Source of the DNA: a virus
Length of the DNA stretch: 25,373 nt
IMG/VR virus record: IMGVR_UViG_3300030099_002053
Location: 1-25,373 of that record
Strand: one strand, 5' to 3'
This document shows positions 12,901 to 18,563 of the stretch, one piece after another. The notes below the pieces were generated by a model, which worked only from the letters and a program-made list of their open reading frames with translations, was not told where the DNA came from and did not search any database. The position numbers and the translations under genes are program-made. How positions within the stretch are numbered: the stretch's first letter is position 1; each line of letters begins with the position of its first letter.

Positions 12901-14014
12901 AAAACAAAAAATGTCTATAGGGGTAGAGGCAGATTATTATGATGATAGAGCACTATGTAGGTTAACTCTAAGTGATAGTGCGAGTCAACCTATGTATGGT
13001 ATAGTTTCTTTTGGAGAAATATTCTCTCTTAAAAGTCCTCTAGTAACTAAAGTTAATGAACCAACTACTTTAAAAATAGGTTCAACTATAGTAATAGGAG
13101 AAGAAGTTGAAGATGTTATTAATAATTTATTGAGTGAAGAAGATATTATTTATGAGATAAGAGATAATAAAGAATATCCTTATTTTATTTCACCTAATTA
13201 TCAAGGAGTTGATATATTTTCGGCCGCTACCTTTGCCGCTAGATATAAAGAAAAAGAATTAAGAATAGATGAAACAGGAATATCCCTCACAAAAGAAAGA
13301 ACAACTTTAGATTCACAACCTATAGATTTATCATACTCTAGTCCTAATGTGAATATTACAGGGGTAACTAGAAATAAATCAACTTTTGACCTTTTTAATG
13401 AAATAATAGTTTATGGTAGTGGGGTAAAATCTATTAAGCGTAATCGTAAGAGTATAGACAAGTTTGGTAAAAAAACTCTCGAAGAAGTAAATATGGAACT
13501 TATTTCACAAGATGATGTAGACTCAAGAGCAAAGAGTTTATTATCCGTACATTCAGATGGTGAAGATAGATTCACAATTAAAATGTCAAATAAAGGTATT
13601 GATTTTATTAAGGCTGGAGATTTAGTAACTTTAGATTTCCCACAAGAAGGTATTGTTAAAGGACAATATAAAATATATGAAATTAAAAGGGATACCCAAA
13701 ATTTAGTTGAGTTAGAAGTGGGAACCTATCGTAAAGATTTAGCAAATAGATTTGCTGAATTATCAATTCAAAATAAATCTAATTCTGCTTCTATAAGGGG
13801 TTCTCAATTCGGTGCTACTACTGCTCCTTTAGACTTTTTCGATTCAATCAAACTGAAAGAATTAAGACTAGTAATAAAGAAGATTAGTTTAGCGGACAGT
13901 GATGCATTCACATTAGGATTTCAAACCTTAACAACAAGAAAGTTAGATTTCGGAGATACAATGGGGCCATTAGAAACAATAACGACAATAATAACAGACG
14001 AGGACTTTACATGA
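3953..14014 (+). CDS. giant baseplate hub / tail-tip protein (3353 aa)
   Basis: This is by far the largest gene of the window, and it overlaps both neighbours by ATGA. Two segments look like halves of a gp27/gpD-type tail hub. Residues about 1056-1085 carry VFTGTIESVEQ...KLKIRGRD. Residues about 3100-3265 carry NEIIVYGSGVKSI...DDVDSRAKSLL...KAGDLVTLDFPQEGIVKGQYKIYEI. The intervening 2000 residues look like inserted beta-rich modules. Repeats include three 'xVxGTxIPxGxxV...F.lS' units near residues 193-246, 2266-2338 and 2483-2547. Five 'GDxhhxxxGxxhGxI'-like units begin near 107, 1148, 1410, 2125 and 2902. One 'VDNEHMLV...VRGFEGT' unit lies near 304-373. It probably forms the tail tip and binds host surface structures. 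The hub call is by pattern, not by search. Confidence 0.65.
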   Translation: MKINSFANTNVFAMRKGQTEQALGTTTTDTDITQTDSAHAQYYPTKNFLTKSLYKVPVNPLLLRGNISEDFADFTVSGGFYDTGVLVNGAISADTTKTIIVDTVDATTRFKVGDFVYDDSQALVGTIKSLTATVITLEENNIVALANNEELKVIYQTINSYEIHKADNDVLTHATAGINQAHQVKATFTLNSNTTANSGDTTGVFAGMSVTGTNIPDGTTVTSVTNTTTFVLSASATGSGSTELTFTKQTYNAVNRIYPNNNTGITSVNEYLSNLETTRGNAIKTYDVDRDSGQRFITDGGTLDGAVTSTATTITLQGGTNPTAGQVLIVDNEHMLVTAFNSITLVANVVRGFEGTDIPDSSYADETPVFIKDNIDHLWVLVFADDPNTHHFAKITNLLENEVLGDGIQFEPAIKGDIPKDTKYAIFSSLDSNLPKIDSDNQTLVACAYGLQGTQDNTRHHANTHVSRPFFYFLNNKDRLEHSTRYVLRTTYSTGISNHYAYSVFVTAPEYGTDVIDYGPFTMEATVVDMLYKADDPTAVDTLIYTSDFLSLTNGSPDTVFLDGGGSNDVSFDNSITDLDGSTTNWGLQGILKDSRFRLTGAQTGIYIVEGNNSTATTLTMSADDFSGASTSTNLALFFTGHAVDLDHNKMYCVFSPSHYGSTSGGFFKMKDAFRMAHRPKDDDGYYYGHAIGQTRYMHYTKSPLTNCIMPNIINIDLFESVTTSGGYVDITLIDIQKILAKKFKEGDKISIHRTIKNEEFDVSRDFPIGTFDYNGGATIDIINLENNQDLRFVLESSIPKTNTDTTSRLDPLFESFTVNVDDVLYHIVPDKISNVSSDSQEFAVRLWRKETDTEYNTTTLVAGSVPNFNTDGFRRKYSFLADNLLTNLDIDTDISNYDLDYDGASAQPTNRNVTNFKNLFETAGASLKFGETALEKVNFSRINDINLVFKGSNISGHRIKVEYGDKNNNFVKLKTHLKDERFLELYNKTDYLPYADGLSNVSLYGYPINSGDDPEGTGVRFRYDLARSPSSSASSHVRGVTSYIDYFRGNLDIERKVFTGTIESVEQLIEDGAFKLKIRGRDSSSKLLGPIVNKNFKFTEDIVYSTIGPIERMALYGQVSHTDSNGVYEVGATQIVLVKDSNALIDAAVGDLLFTSLGTYIGRIFNVPSSNTYDLEEGIPTRLKENEAVMISSQFSGLLEDVIPSFLVDTNATTSQIAKQNIRGNIVSFAKAMSANPYSTIRVNSLSGTGNKGIIFNGGNALTNSAKNAPVLEGNSLIGSSSSPHPLAKGYNIHAPNGVDFDLPFYCHLADEVTKSNNIDYVNLHTVNSLTDYDIVSVSSKEEGTVIEVAPICPAVLGRVDDNPLDGRDKTLVHIGHFPDATTFLGSDSIPSGHNGIFSYTTWIEELKEGDFIFDSEGNLFGRIIDISASSTGGIANDATCFTLDRPLFKAVNSGEGIYKYFSSASPPTYHSAADITFDGDTTSISDFGGTAFKTHVISSDETAGRAFLEKLEAGMRIKIEGSSNEHNNGVFSIAHVFTDSNDKEVILYMRKAKSGSIAGGPDDESKGATIRITVLTDYFTQGLYLLNTQGLSQGGVLTLVNNNLSSPNAVDNICKPIKWNGGIYHYFTNNTVNGVSHNATGHAIYSDYIYRYGNTKWRYFGLQKGLALSYINRRKRDGQIKGAYTSEKGRINGYATAYRIEDAKYGTDKVIKYPYGYHNNDFAFNSEYFNEASNSNVNLFDSTNKIREHPYFLEYLSPESRDFRPVTGSNFADFSKHGTTIATPEHSDYNTLLYPRFMPRIHDNHRGGDWQEDTEGPVDSIDTSLIYQKFTAAGGASNAHDYDIEWDGADDDAAFIDPAASDSANFTTRLANRWVKLGGWPDKNSNRTFKLGSLSSSKYTMEVAQMPFTQIGVETLDTKTGVGGSADTTTGFEHITVLYEPFIGPKFDGITRAKDHWELPDPKTLRLSIFSPSDMYPDSMARKHHIGYSGTVDSTAIARKFTDYNIFLKGKSATKSSSVLHEYYEGSLPDEQEVDDQYENLPISEASILPSEMKRFGLMRLIDCTYDWHFNLIDPERLPSDMSKLNTPNFEYTRYQPLKALNLLITAYDGNDTLTVSAAPSGLLEIGDQIFTDKGYYLGKVFAMNDSGSSSTIDIVGTVARHPILKSDGTGNKYYGYVYVCGDGAVSLANQDRHDSFFTFRTKGRGGKNTFTEVGDNDLNMLQGMINGMHHTSGVYKQTPYGSINSAVFADGEGTDAGGFTDTTCDTNHTSGLSDGSSTSVRHITHDVNANIVVGLIVSGTGIPAGATVVAINSTTCFTLSVDTTATNSNTTLTFTSNKITESKFMTHFNENFTALSTTFSSHFVLPPSFRAYFSAHTTSSNSTESGRTVNAMQVKSYLVNRADNTIQNPIATEYSHASNVLEWVQTGDNPYKNCDVVALGRYNIEQSITNIPLGGKFKISKQVDAEGFPFAKPAVFIVGSCDYNDSTTIDTHSGAVGGTITEGQGVMGDGIPEGAYVVTVTDSDTFEISVSTTGGAKSNVDLFLTNGPLSDIPYGNSKGGITDSDLANANSGEYTFITAGTHDSYPYAKLRSDTKTETFFEDPDGTSYVADGVYGAFVPHLQLGDYNGDLTDGSLAVTKIGVNSINSINGSNSKEGWLRIINGTNNGFLNFVDLTGMYLVGNLGTAIDTQPTLVDHLPFKNGGSVHVNNDTLPNAKGIIDASGGAITSMADTMVDPKHILFVKEHRREITGNAVAHELLIDNLPIDNTGNLSFFNDYRVMRPAETCIWPESPNELNLYCLSAQTTKEPQSPSMYGFIPPVNRLNNKGEFTGGELSSIHNIDLRTSGEQGENEAIMSMYVAIDMDGRHSQQQTLTGTISNMDIGNTTLTGSSTKFTDELKEGDVILLDHQRCYVKSIISDTSLVIAGKFGNDADLSSGNITLLNNTFTVLRDYIHLFNPTGNRNTFKSGSSFNMLLTDGVSKQKMSIGVEADYYDDRALCRLTLSDSASQPMYGIVSFGEIFSLKSPLVTKVNEPTTLKIGSTIVIGEEVEDVINNLLSEEDIIYEIRDNKEYPYFISPNYQGVDIFSAATFAARYKEKELRIDETGISLTKERTTLDSQPIDLSYSSPNVNITGVTRNKSTFDLFNEIIVYGSGVKSIKRNRKSIDKFGKKTLEEVNMELISQDDVDSRAKSLLSVHSDGEDRFTIKMSNKGIDFIKAGDLVTLDFPQEGIVKGQYKIYEIKRDTQNLVELEVGTYRKDLANRFAELSIQNKSNSASIRGSQFGATTAPLDFFDSIKLKELRLVIKKISLADSDAFTLGFQTLTTRKLDFGDTMGPLETITTIITDEDFT

Positions 14015-14421
14015 TAACACACACAACAAAAAAGAAAGTAGCCTTATTTTTGAGAGAAATGTTTGGGGCAACAAGTGGAACAACAAAAGTAGGAACTGGT
14101 GGTGGAGGAACTAATCCAACCGCTTCTGATTTAGATGTGCCTTTGAGTACATCTGCCACTAATACCGCCATATCCTCAGATGATAAAGTTGTAGAATTTA
14201 CTAGTAGTTTCACTGGCTCAACTTTACAAGGATATACAATTAGAGAGATGGGAATATTTGGTAATCTTCCTACTGATGCTGAGATGGCATTAATAGATAC
14301 TAGTAGTTATGATTATAATCCTACAGAAAATGTTATGCTCGCTAGAGTCAACTTCGAAGGAATAGGAAACTTTTCAACTAGTGACACTATTGAGATAATA
14401 TATACAATGGAGGTTGAATAA
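14011..14421 (+). CDS. small tail-fibre / baseplate-wedge-like protein
   Basis: This 136-residue protein starts in an ATGA overlap with the giant hub gene. It begins with a Lys-rich helix, then a Gly/Thr-rich loop (TKVGTGGGGTNPTASDLDVPL) of the kind seen in phage fibre N-terminal domains as 'the protein is constant, value depends on...GTG..TPP..SD..L'. Residues near 74-84 read GYTIREMGIFGN, and later MLARVNFEG. That 'IREhGlF...hhARh.F' signature is typical of phage tail-collar, baseplate wedge or fibre-attachment domains. It is likely the short adaptor that joins the following long fibre to the tail tip. Its end carries GGAGGT, which serves as the ribosome-binding site of the next gene. Confidence 0.6.
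   Translation: MITHTTKKKVALFLREMFGATSGTTKVGTGGGGTNPTASDLDVPLSTSATNTAISSDDKVVEFTSSFTGSTLQGYTIREMGIFGNLPTDAEMALIDTSSYDYNPTENVMLARVNFEGIGNFSTSDTIEIIYTMEVE
14409..14414 (+). promoter_or_regulatory. ribosome-binding site GGAGGT setting the fibre start
   Basis: A perfect GGAGGT ends eight bases before the ATG at 14423 and lies inside the last codons of the upstream gene. It favours the ATG at 14423 over the in-frame TTG at 14414, which overlaps the site itself and could not use it. Confidence 0.75.
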
Positions 14422-14422
14422 G

Positions 14423-16888
14423 ATGGTGGCAAATAGTGGAATACTCAGTAGTTTGACAACAACAGCAAGCACACAATTAGTTGATAAAATAGATTCTCCA
14501 CATTCGGGATTGTTTAAGGGATTACATTCAATGGCACAGGGTAATTATGCTTTAAAGGATGGCGCAACATTAGGTTTTGCTCACACCTTTACAACTAGTA
14601 GTTCTAATATTCAAGTAGCATTGACCGCAGGTAAAGGGTTTTCTAATGGTCAATTTATTGCCGTTGATGCTCTTTCGGCTACTACAATCAATAAACCTTC
14701 TTCGGGTGCTTTCTATCATTGGGTGGCTTTTGCAGATGACGGTGATGGAACAGGAACTATTAGTGTAATTATGGGTTCGAGTGACGGAGTTATTCCTGAC
14801 CTAACTGTTACCTTAACTCCTATTTCCTTAATTAGAGTTCAATCAACTGATACACATTCTACAGTTGCTTTTCAAACATTTACTACTAGTAAAACAGAAA
14901 ATAAATTATCAATTGGTTATGAGAATTCTAATACTTATACTGAAGCAGGTTCTATTTCGGGAACATCAAGTGGATTATTCATTACTGGTATTGGGACTGC
15001 TACTGTTGCTACTGATGATAAAGTTTTAATCCAAGATACCAATGCTTCTGATGTAATTAAATCAGTAACCGTTTCTAGTATTGTAGCATTAGCAGGTGGG
15101 GCATCTTTAGCAAATGATGGTAATAATAGAATAACAACTGCTGATGGTGCTGGTGGAATCAATGGAGAAGCCAATTTAACTTTTGATGGTAAATCTATGG
15201 TGGTTAACACAGATACTTCTGGAGATGGAGCAGAAGATTTAGTAGGACTTCACGTTGATTTTGATAGAACAGTTGCTAGTTCTGGAACAAACGCACATAA
15301 CGATATTGGAATTAACTTAGATGTTAACTCTGCTAGTTTAGGAACATCAACTGTTATAGGTATGGATATTGATGTTGTTGGGGCAACTAGTGGAACATCA
15401 ACAGCAACAGGTCTTACAGTTGATGTAGGTTCAGCGGATACAAATTACGCCGCTTTATTTAATGGTGGTAACGTTGGTATTGGAACTAGCACTCCAACTA
15501 CATTATTAGAAGTTAAAGGAGATACAACCTTAGCGAGAAGTGCTGATAATAGTGAAACTAGGACATTAAGTATAGAAGGTGCGAGATTTGCAACTGGAAC
15601 GGATTTCGCTAGAATTGATTTAAAAAATTATGATTCTAATAGTGGTGCTTCTTCATATGTAGGTGTTAGGATTGCCGCTATCAATGAAGCAACGGGAGTT
15701 GATGACGGGAGTTTAGTGCTTTCAACTGCTAACGCTGGAAGTTTAGCAGAAAGAATGAGAATAAAAGATTCAGGAGAAGTAGTGATTGGAACAGACTTAC
15801 AACTTTCAACATCTTCTGATGATGTTATAATTCAAAACGTAACTTCAAATAAAGATATTATTTTACAAGTAAATGATGGAGGTTCTGCGGGAACAGAAGT
15901 AATGAGGATTGATGGTTCAGAATCGAGAGTTGGTATTGGCGCAACTGCTCCTTCGGCTAAATTAGAAGTAAGTGGTGATACTACAATTTCAAGAAGTTCT
16001 GATAGTGGCGAAACAAGAACGGTTATCATTGAAGGAGCAAGAAACGCAACGGGTACAGATTTTGCGAGATTAGATTTAAAAAACTACGATTCACATGGAC
16101 CAACTTCTTATGTTGGTGCTAGAATTTCTGCTATCAATGAAGTAACTGGGGTCGATGATGGAAGTTTAACGATATCAACGGCCGATGCTGGAACATTGGC
16201 AGAAAGGATGAGGATTACTGATACGGGTACTGTTGGTATTGGAACTACAAGTCCTTCTAATATTTTACAAGTTAATGTTACTGGTGCTGATGGTAATGAC
16301 GGAATAATGGTTGTTAGAACAGATAGTTCTACTTCCGATGGAGATTTGCTTGGTGGTATTGGTTTTGATTCTACTGATGGTAATGTACCTTCTTCTGTTT
16401 TAGAATCCTCTGCTTTTATTGCTTCTATTGCGACAGAAGACCATAGCACAACAGATAAAGGTGGTAATCTTAAATTTGGTGTATCTTTAATTGATGATGA
16501 TGATGATTTAACTTCAACTATTGTAGCAAATGTAGGGCAACCCGATACTACTGCTAATGCTACTACTCATGCTGGATTCAACTCAAGAGCGACAACTGCT
16601 ATTGTTGCGGCGGCTACTTATGCTCCTACTATCGGAGACTCAGGAACTTTAGTAATTTTTGATAATGCTAGTTCTAATTTAACTTTACCTTCTATAAACA
16701 ACACTACTAGTGTAGGTGTTCAGTTTACGGTGTATAATCAAACAGGTTCGACAATTAGCGCACAGATAGCAGTTTCTAATTCTGCGACTATCAACGGTGT
16801 TGCGGCTAGTAATCATGATGATATAGAATCTTTTAAAGCGGCTACGTTTGTTTGTAGTGGTAATAATACTTGGATAAGAATAGGGTGA
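14423..16888 (+). CDS. long tail fibre protein with internal duplication
   Basis: This protein of 821 residues uses the ATG at 14423, placed correctly behind GGAGGT. It is almost entirely Ser/Thr/Gly/Asp/Asn-rich beta sequence, as in fibres of marine tailed viruses. Repeated 'VGIGTTSPSxxLEV.GDTT' blocks mark shaft segments. A near 100-residue unit occurs twice (nt 15494-15793 and 15950-16246) and shares ATGTDFAR, DLKNYDS and GVDDGSL. The C-terminus has an AAATYAPTIGDSGTLVIFDN...LTLP pattern and ends NTWIRIG, a layout common at fibre tips. The role is presumably host recognition. Fibre modules are exchanged readily between viruses, so the sequence says little about the host. Confidence 0.75.
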   Translation: MVANSGILSSLTTTASTQLVDKIDSPHSGLFKGLHSMAQGNYALKDGATLGFAHTFTTSSSNIQVALTAGKGFSNGQFIAVDALSATTINKPSSGAFYHWVAFADDGDGTGTISVIMGSSDGVIPDLTVTLTPISLIRVQSTDTHSTVAFQTFTTSKTENKLSIGYENSNTYTEAGSISGTSSGLFITGIGTATVATDDKVLIQDTNASDVIKSVTVSSIVALAGGASLANDGNNRITTADGAGGINGEANLTFDGKSMVVNTDTSGDGAEDLVGLHVDFDRTVASSGTNAHNDIGINLDVNSASLGTSTVIGMDIDVVGATSGTSTATGLTVDVGSADTNYAALFNGGNVGIGTSTPTTLLEVKGDTTLARSADNSETRTLSIEGARFATGTDFARIDLKNYDSNSGASSYVGVRIAAINEATGVDDGSLVLSTANAGSLAERMRIKDSGEVVIGTDLQLSTSSDDVIIQNVTSNKDIILQVNDGGSAGTEVMRIDGSESRVGIGATAPSAKLEVSGDTTISRSSDSGETRTVIIEGARNATGTDFARLDLKNYDSHGPTSYVGARISAINEVTGVDDGSLTISTADAGTLAERMRITDTGTVGIGTTSPSNILQVNVTGADGNDGIMVVRTDSSTSDGDLLGGIGFDSTDGNVPSSVLESSAFIASIATEDHSTTDKGGNLKFGVSLIDDDDDLTSTIVANVGQPDTTANATTHAGFNSRATTAIVAAATYAPTIGDSGTLVIFDNASSNLTLPSINNTTSVGVQFTVYNQTGSTISAQIAVSNSATINGVAASNHDDIESFKAATFVCSGNNTWIRIG
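15494..15793 (+). repeat. fibre shaft repeat, copy 1
   Basis: This 100-codon unit starts at the Pro of STPTTLLEV and ends GEVVIGT. It matches copy 2 closely at the protein level (ARFATGTDFARIDLKNYDS against ARNATGTDFARLDLKNYDS). Confidence 0.85.
15950..16246 (+). repeat. fibre shaft repeat, copy 2
   Basis: This 99-codon unit starts at the Pro of APSAKLEV and ends GTVGIGT. It is one residue shorter than copy 1, in the loop after KNYDS. A spacer of about 52 codons separates the two copies. Confidence 0.85.
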
Positions 16889-16892
16889 TTAC

Positions 16893-17375
16893 TTGGGTTT
16901 GCACTGGCAATTTGGAGTTGTGCAGAATGCTGTATCTGCCGTAGTTACCGCACCTGCTGGTCTTAAAATTTTAGACATCAATGACAATGCTAGGCAAGTT
17001 ACATTAAATTGTGACATAGACATTCCGAATCCGTCTGGTGGTGGAACACTTTCAGCGGGTACTGATTTTGATGTAGCCAATAATGCTAGTTTTTTTATTA
17101 ATACTGGTACAAATCCTACGCTTACAGTGAAGGCTTTCAGTAACTCTGGTACTGGTGGAACCGCTACCACACATAGTTGGACTTTATCTCAGAATTCAGG
17201 CCCGAGCGAAACTTTAACTAATACAACGGGTAGTTCCGCTAATTATACAAATGGTACTATAGAGATAACTAGTGTGGCTAGGACTACTTATGCAATGGAA
17301 GTTGAATATCAAGGTAGTAATTCAGCGGGGAGTGATACTGCTCTATCTGTACAGTTTGCGATTAGAGGTCTGTAG
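16893..17375 (+). CDS. beta-rich virion-associated protein, function unknown
   Basis: This 160-residue protein is best started at TTG 16893, four bases after the fibre stop. The bases AGGGTGATT before it match the later part of an archaeal Shine-Dalgarno sequence; no ATG is available nearby. A later start at GTG 16917 is possible. The sequence is beta-rich with Ser/Thr/Gly/Asn loops and looks like an immunoglobulin-like or jelly-roll fold: SHSWTLSQNSG-like central strands, then GTIEITSVARTTYAMEVEYQ, and a final strand ALSVQFAIRGL. No Cys residues beyond one near the N-terminal third are seen. Position after the fibre suggests a fibre accessory or decoration protein. The function is not recognised. 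Confidence 0.5.
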   Translation: MGLHWQFGVVQNAVSAVVTAPAGLKILDINDNARQVTLNCDIDIPNPSGGGTLSAGTDFDVANNASFFINTGTNPTLTVKAFSNSGTGGTATTHSWTLSQNSGPSETLTNTTGSSANYTNGTIEITSVARTTYAMEVEYQGSNSAGSDTALSVQFAIRGL

Positions 17376-17381
17376 ATAAAA

Positions 17382-17528
17382 ATGTCAGAAAGAATTTCAC
17401 TAGATACTGTTGATATTTGTGGACTGAGCGTTTTAGGAGTGTGTTATTTATGGTTCTTTTCTATTGCTCTTTATCAATTGATGAAAAAACCTCCTAAAAA
17501 TAAAAATACTTCCGATTGGGAAAATTAA
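17382..17528 (+). CDS. 48-aa single-span membrane protein
   Basis: A small ORF starts six bases after the preceding stop. It has a short polar N-terminus (MSERISLDTVDI), one hydrophobic segment at about residues 12-33 (CGLSVLGVCYLWFFSIALYQ), and a Lys/Pro-rich tail KKPPKNKNTSDWEN. By the positive-inside rule the C-terminus faces the cytoplasm. AGAGGT at 17364-17369 is a possible ribosome-binding site but rather far away (12 bases). It is the last gene of the rightward operon. Small membrane proteins here may act in lysis or in virion assembly, but nothing in the sequence proves either. Confidence 0.55.
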   Translation: MSERISLDTVDICGLSVLGVCYLWFFSIALYQLMKKPPKNKNTSDWEN

Positions 17529-17563
17529 TGTTGAAATTCTAGTCTAGCGATGAAAAATGTATG

Positions 17564-17574
17564 TTTTTATTTTT
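17564..17574 (+). terminator. T-tract terminator of the rightward tail operon
   Basis: TTTTTATTTTT lies 36 bases after the stop of the last + strand gene. Archaeal RNA polymerase terminates at such T-runs in the non-template strand without needing a hairpin. The position at the end of the operon supports the call. Confidence 0.5.
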
Positions 17575-17598
17575 AATGGCTTATAAAGAGAGTTAAGT

Positions 17599-17619
17599 TA
17601 GGTAACAATAATATTACCT
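17599..17619. repeat. short inverted repeat in the convergent gap
   Basis: TAGGTAA and TTACCTA arms flank an eight-base AT-rich loop. It lies between the two operon ends, just beyond the U-tract of the leftward terminator. It may be a weak secondary terminator or chance in AT-rich DNA. Confidence 0.35.
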
Positions 17620-17668
17620 ATTAAAAATAAAATAAAAAAAAGGAGAGAGGCCGTAGCCCCCCTCCCTT
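17618..17668 (-). terminator. hairpin-plus-U-tract terminator of the leftward replication operon
   Basis: Read on the - strand, arms 17665-17656 and 17651-17642 form a ten-pair stem with two G-U pairs and no mismatch, closed by C(UACG)G, a UNCG-type stable tetraloop. One G-U and two A-U pairs extend the base. Eight U residues follow directly (17641-17634), then more U-rich sequence. On the + strand the two wobbles would be A-C mismatches and no T-tract follows, so it acts leftward only. It overlaps the stop codon of the last gene of the operon. Confidence 0.8.
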
Positions 17669-17801
17669 AAGTTCTCCATAAATAGTCGCACTTGTTACAC
17701 TCCCATATCTTTATCATATCGTTAGAGCCAATATAATATCCTTTGATACGTCTAGGTATAACTACTTTACCACATTTTTTACATTTATGCTTTATTGACA
17801 T
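17667..17801 (-). CDS. 44-aa zinc-ribbon protein
   Basis: This small gene is the last of the leftward operon. It has two CxxC knuckles: HKCKKCGK near residues 6-12 and WECNKCDY near 33-40, spaced as in a zinc ribbon. The loop between them is basic (VVIPRRIKG). The ATG at 17801-17799 lies one base after the stop of the upstream membrane protein gene, which argues for coupled translation. Such tiny ribbons in archaeal viruses are usually nucleic-acid or protein binding accessory factors; no specific role can be read. Its stop codon lies in the base of the terminator stem. Confidence 0.7.
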   Translation of the reverse strand: MSIKHKCKKCGKVVIPRRIKGYYIGSNDMIKIWECNKCDYLWRT

Positions 17802-17802
17802 A

Positions 17803-17964
17803 TTATTTCTTTCTATTCATTGCTCGTTGTTCTTCAGCCATTAGATTATTAATATATTCTTCGACAGTATCTTCTGTTACAGATGCACTGCCAAACGCCG
17901 CAAAGAACAAAATGCTAACAAATATGAAGAAAAATATCCAACCAAATACTTCTCCAGTGTCCAT
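17803..17964 (-). CDS. 53-aa membrane protein with charged C-terminal helix
   Basis: The start ATG overlaps the stop of the exonuclease gene as TAATG. GGAGGT lies nine bases upstream within the exonuclease codons. An in-frame ATG two codons earlier is too close to that site. Residues about 7-25 are hydrophobic (FGWIFFFIFVSILFFAAFG). A charged amphipathic segment, TEDTVEEYINNLMAEEQRAM, and a basic end NRKK follow. This predicts a single membrane anchor with a cytoplasmic helical tail. Its place in the replication operon may mean membrane tethering of the replication complex, but that is inference. Confidence 0.6.
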   Translation of the reverse strand: MDTGEVFGWIFFFIFVSILFFAAFGSASVTEDTVEEYINNLMAEEQRAMNRKK

Positions 17965-18563
17965 TACCATTCAACCTCCATTTTTACTTCTTCTTCTTTT
18001 TCTATATTAAATGCTTTTACGAATCCTTCATTTTTACCATGTTTCCACAAATCATATACTAGTTGAGAATCCTTTAAACAATAATCAACTACAGTATCGT
18101 ATTCTCCCTGTTTCCATAATCTAGGTGCATCCATACTATCTAGTGTTTTTTGTTTTCCTAAAGTGTGGTCTACTAAGTTATTTAAAGAATATCTTTCTCC
18201 ATGATTTTTAACAAAGTATTGGCTAGTATCTATATATTGATTAGAAGACATATATTTTCTAATACAGTATATATCTAAAGCATCTCTTAAAACTGGCATA
18301 TCAAACGACACGATATTGTGTCCTAATAACAAACCACCTTTCATGAAGTGGTCATCTAAATCAAACTTAAGTTCTCTAATAGATTTAGTTTGTATTCCTG
18401 ATTTAGAAAAAGTATCCGATACTGGTTCATCTACATAGACTGTTCCTGTATCTCCATTCCAAGTTGTTACAGTTGAAACTAAAAACATATGAGTATTACC
18501 CCACCCACCAATATCTGTTGATAGATTTTTAGTTTCTAAATCTATAGCCATTACATTGTTCAT
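17964..18563 (-). CDS. DEDDy-type 3'-5' exonuclease (stand-alone, DnaQ/PolB-exo-like)
   Basis: This 199-residue RNase H-fold exonuclease shows all three Exo motifs. Exo I is AIDLET (D8, E10). Exo II is GHNIVSFDMPVL (N83, D88). Exo III is DYCLKDSQLVYDLW (Y161, D165), so the Y-x3-D form makes it DEDDy rather than DEDDh. Length fits a single exonuclease domain with no polymerase attached. The start chosen forms an ATGA-type overlap with the preceding DUF4177-like gene. It presumably removes nucleotides from 3' ends during replication or recombination. Because the split PolB's N-terminal fragment lies mostly outside the window, it is unknown whether this enzyme replaces or supplements the usual PolB proofreading domain. 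Confidence 0.82.
   Translation of the reverse strand: MNNVMAIDLETKNLSTDIGGWGNTHMFLVSTVTTWNGDTGTVYVDEPVSDTFSKSGIQTKSIRELKFDLDDHFMKGGLLLGHNIVSFDMPVLRDALDIYCIRKYMSSNQYIDTSQYFVKNHGERYSLNNLVDHTLGKQKTLDSMDAPRLWKQGEYDTVVDYCLKDSQLVYDLWKHGKNEGFVKAFNIEKEEEVKMEVEW

Noticed and set aside
14414-14422. TTG start for the fibre gene, giving three extra residues
   Set aside because: GGAGGT at 14409-14414 overlaps this codon and is correctly spaced for the ATG at 14423.
14935-17170. Several open frames on the - strand opposite the fibre genes
   Set aside because: They have low-complexity Pro/Val/Ser sequence expected from the antisense of Gly/Thr/Asp-rich repeats, and no ribosome-binding sites or family motifs.
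17609-17617. TAATATTAC, the geminivirus-type rolling-circle origin nonamer, in a small inverted repeat
   Set aside because: The nonamer runs into the stem instead of sitting in the loop, no Rep gene is present, and nine AT-rich bases arise easily by chance here.
17795-18010. + strand open frame at the operon junction
   Set aside because: It is the antisense of the 53-residue membrane protein and the exonuclease end, with no ribosome-binding site.
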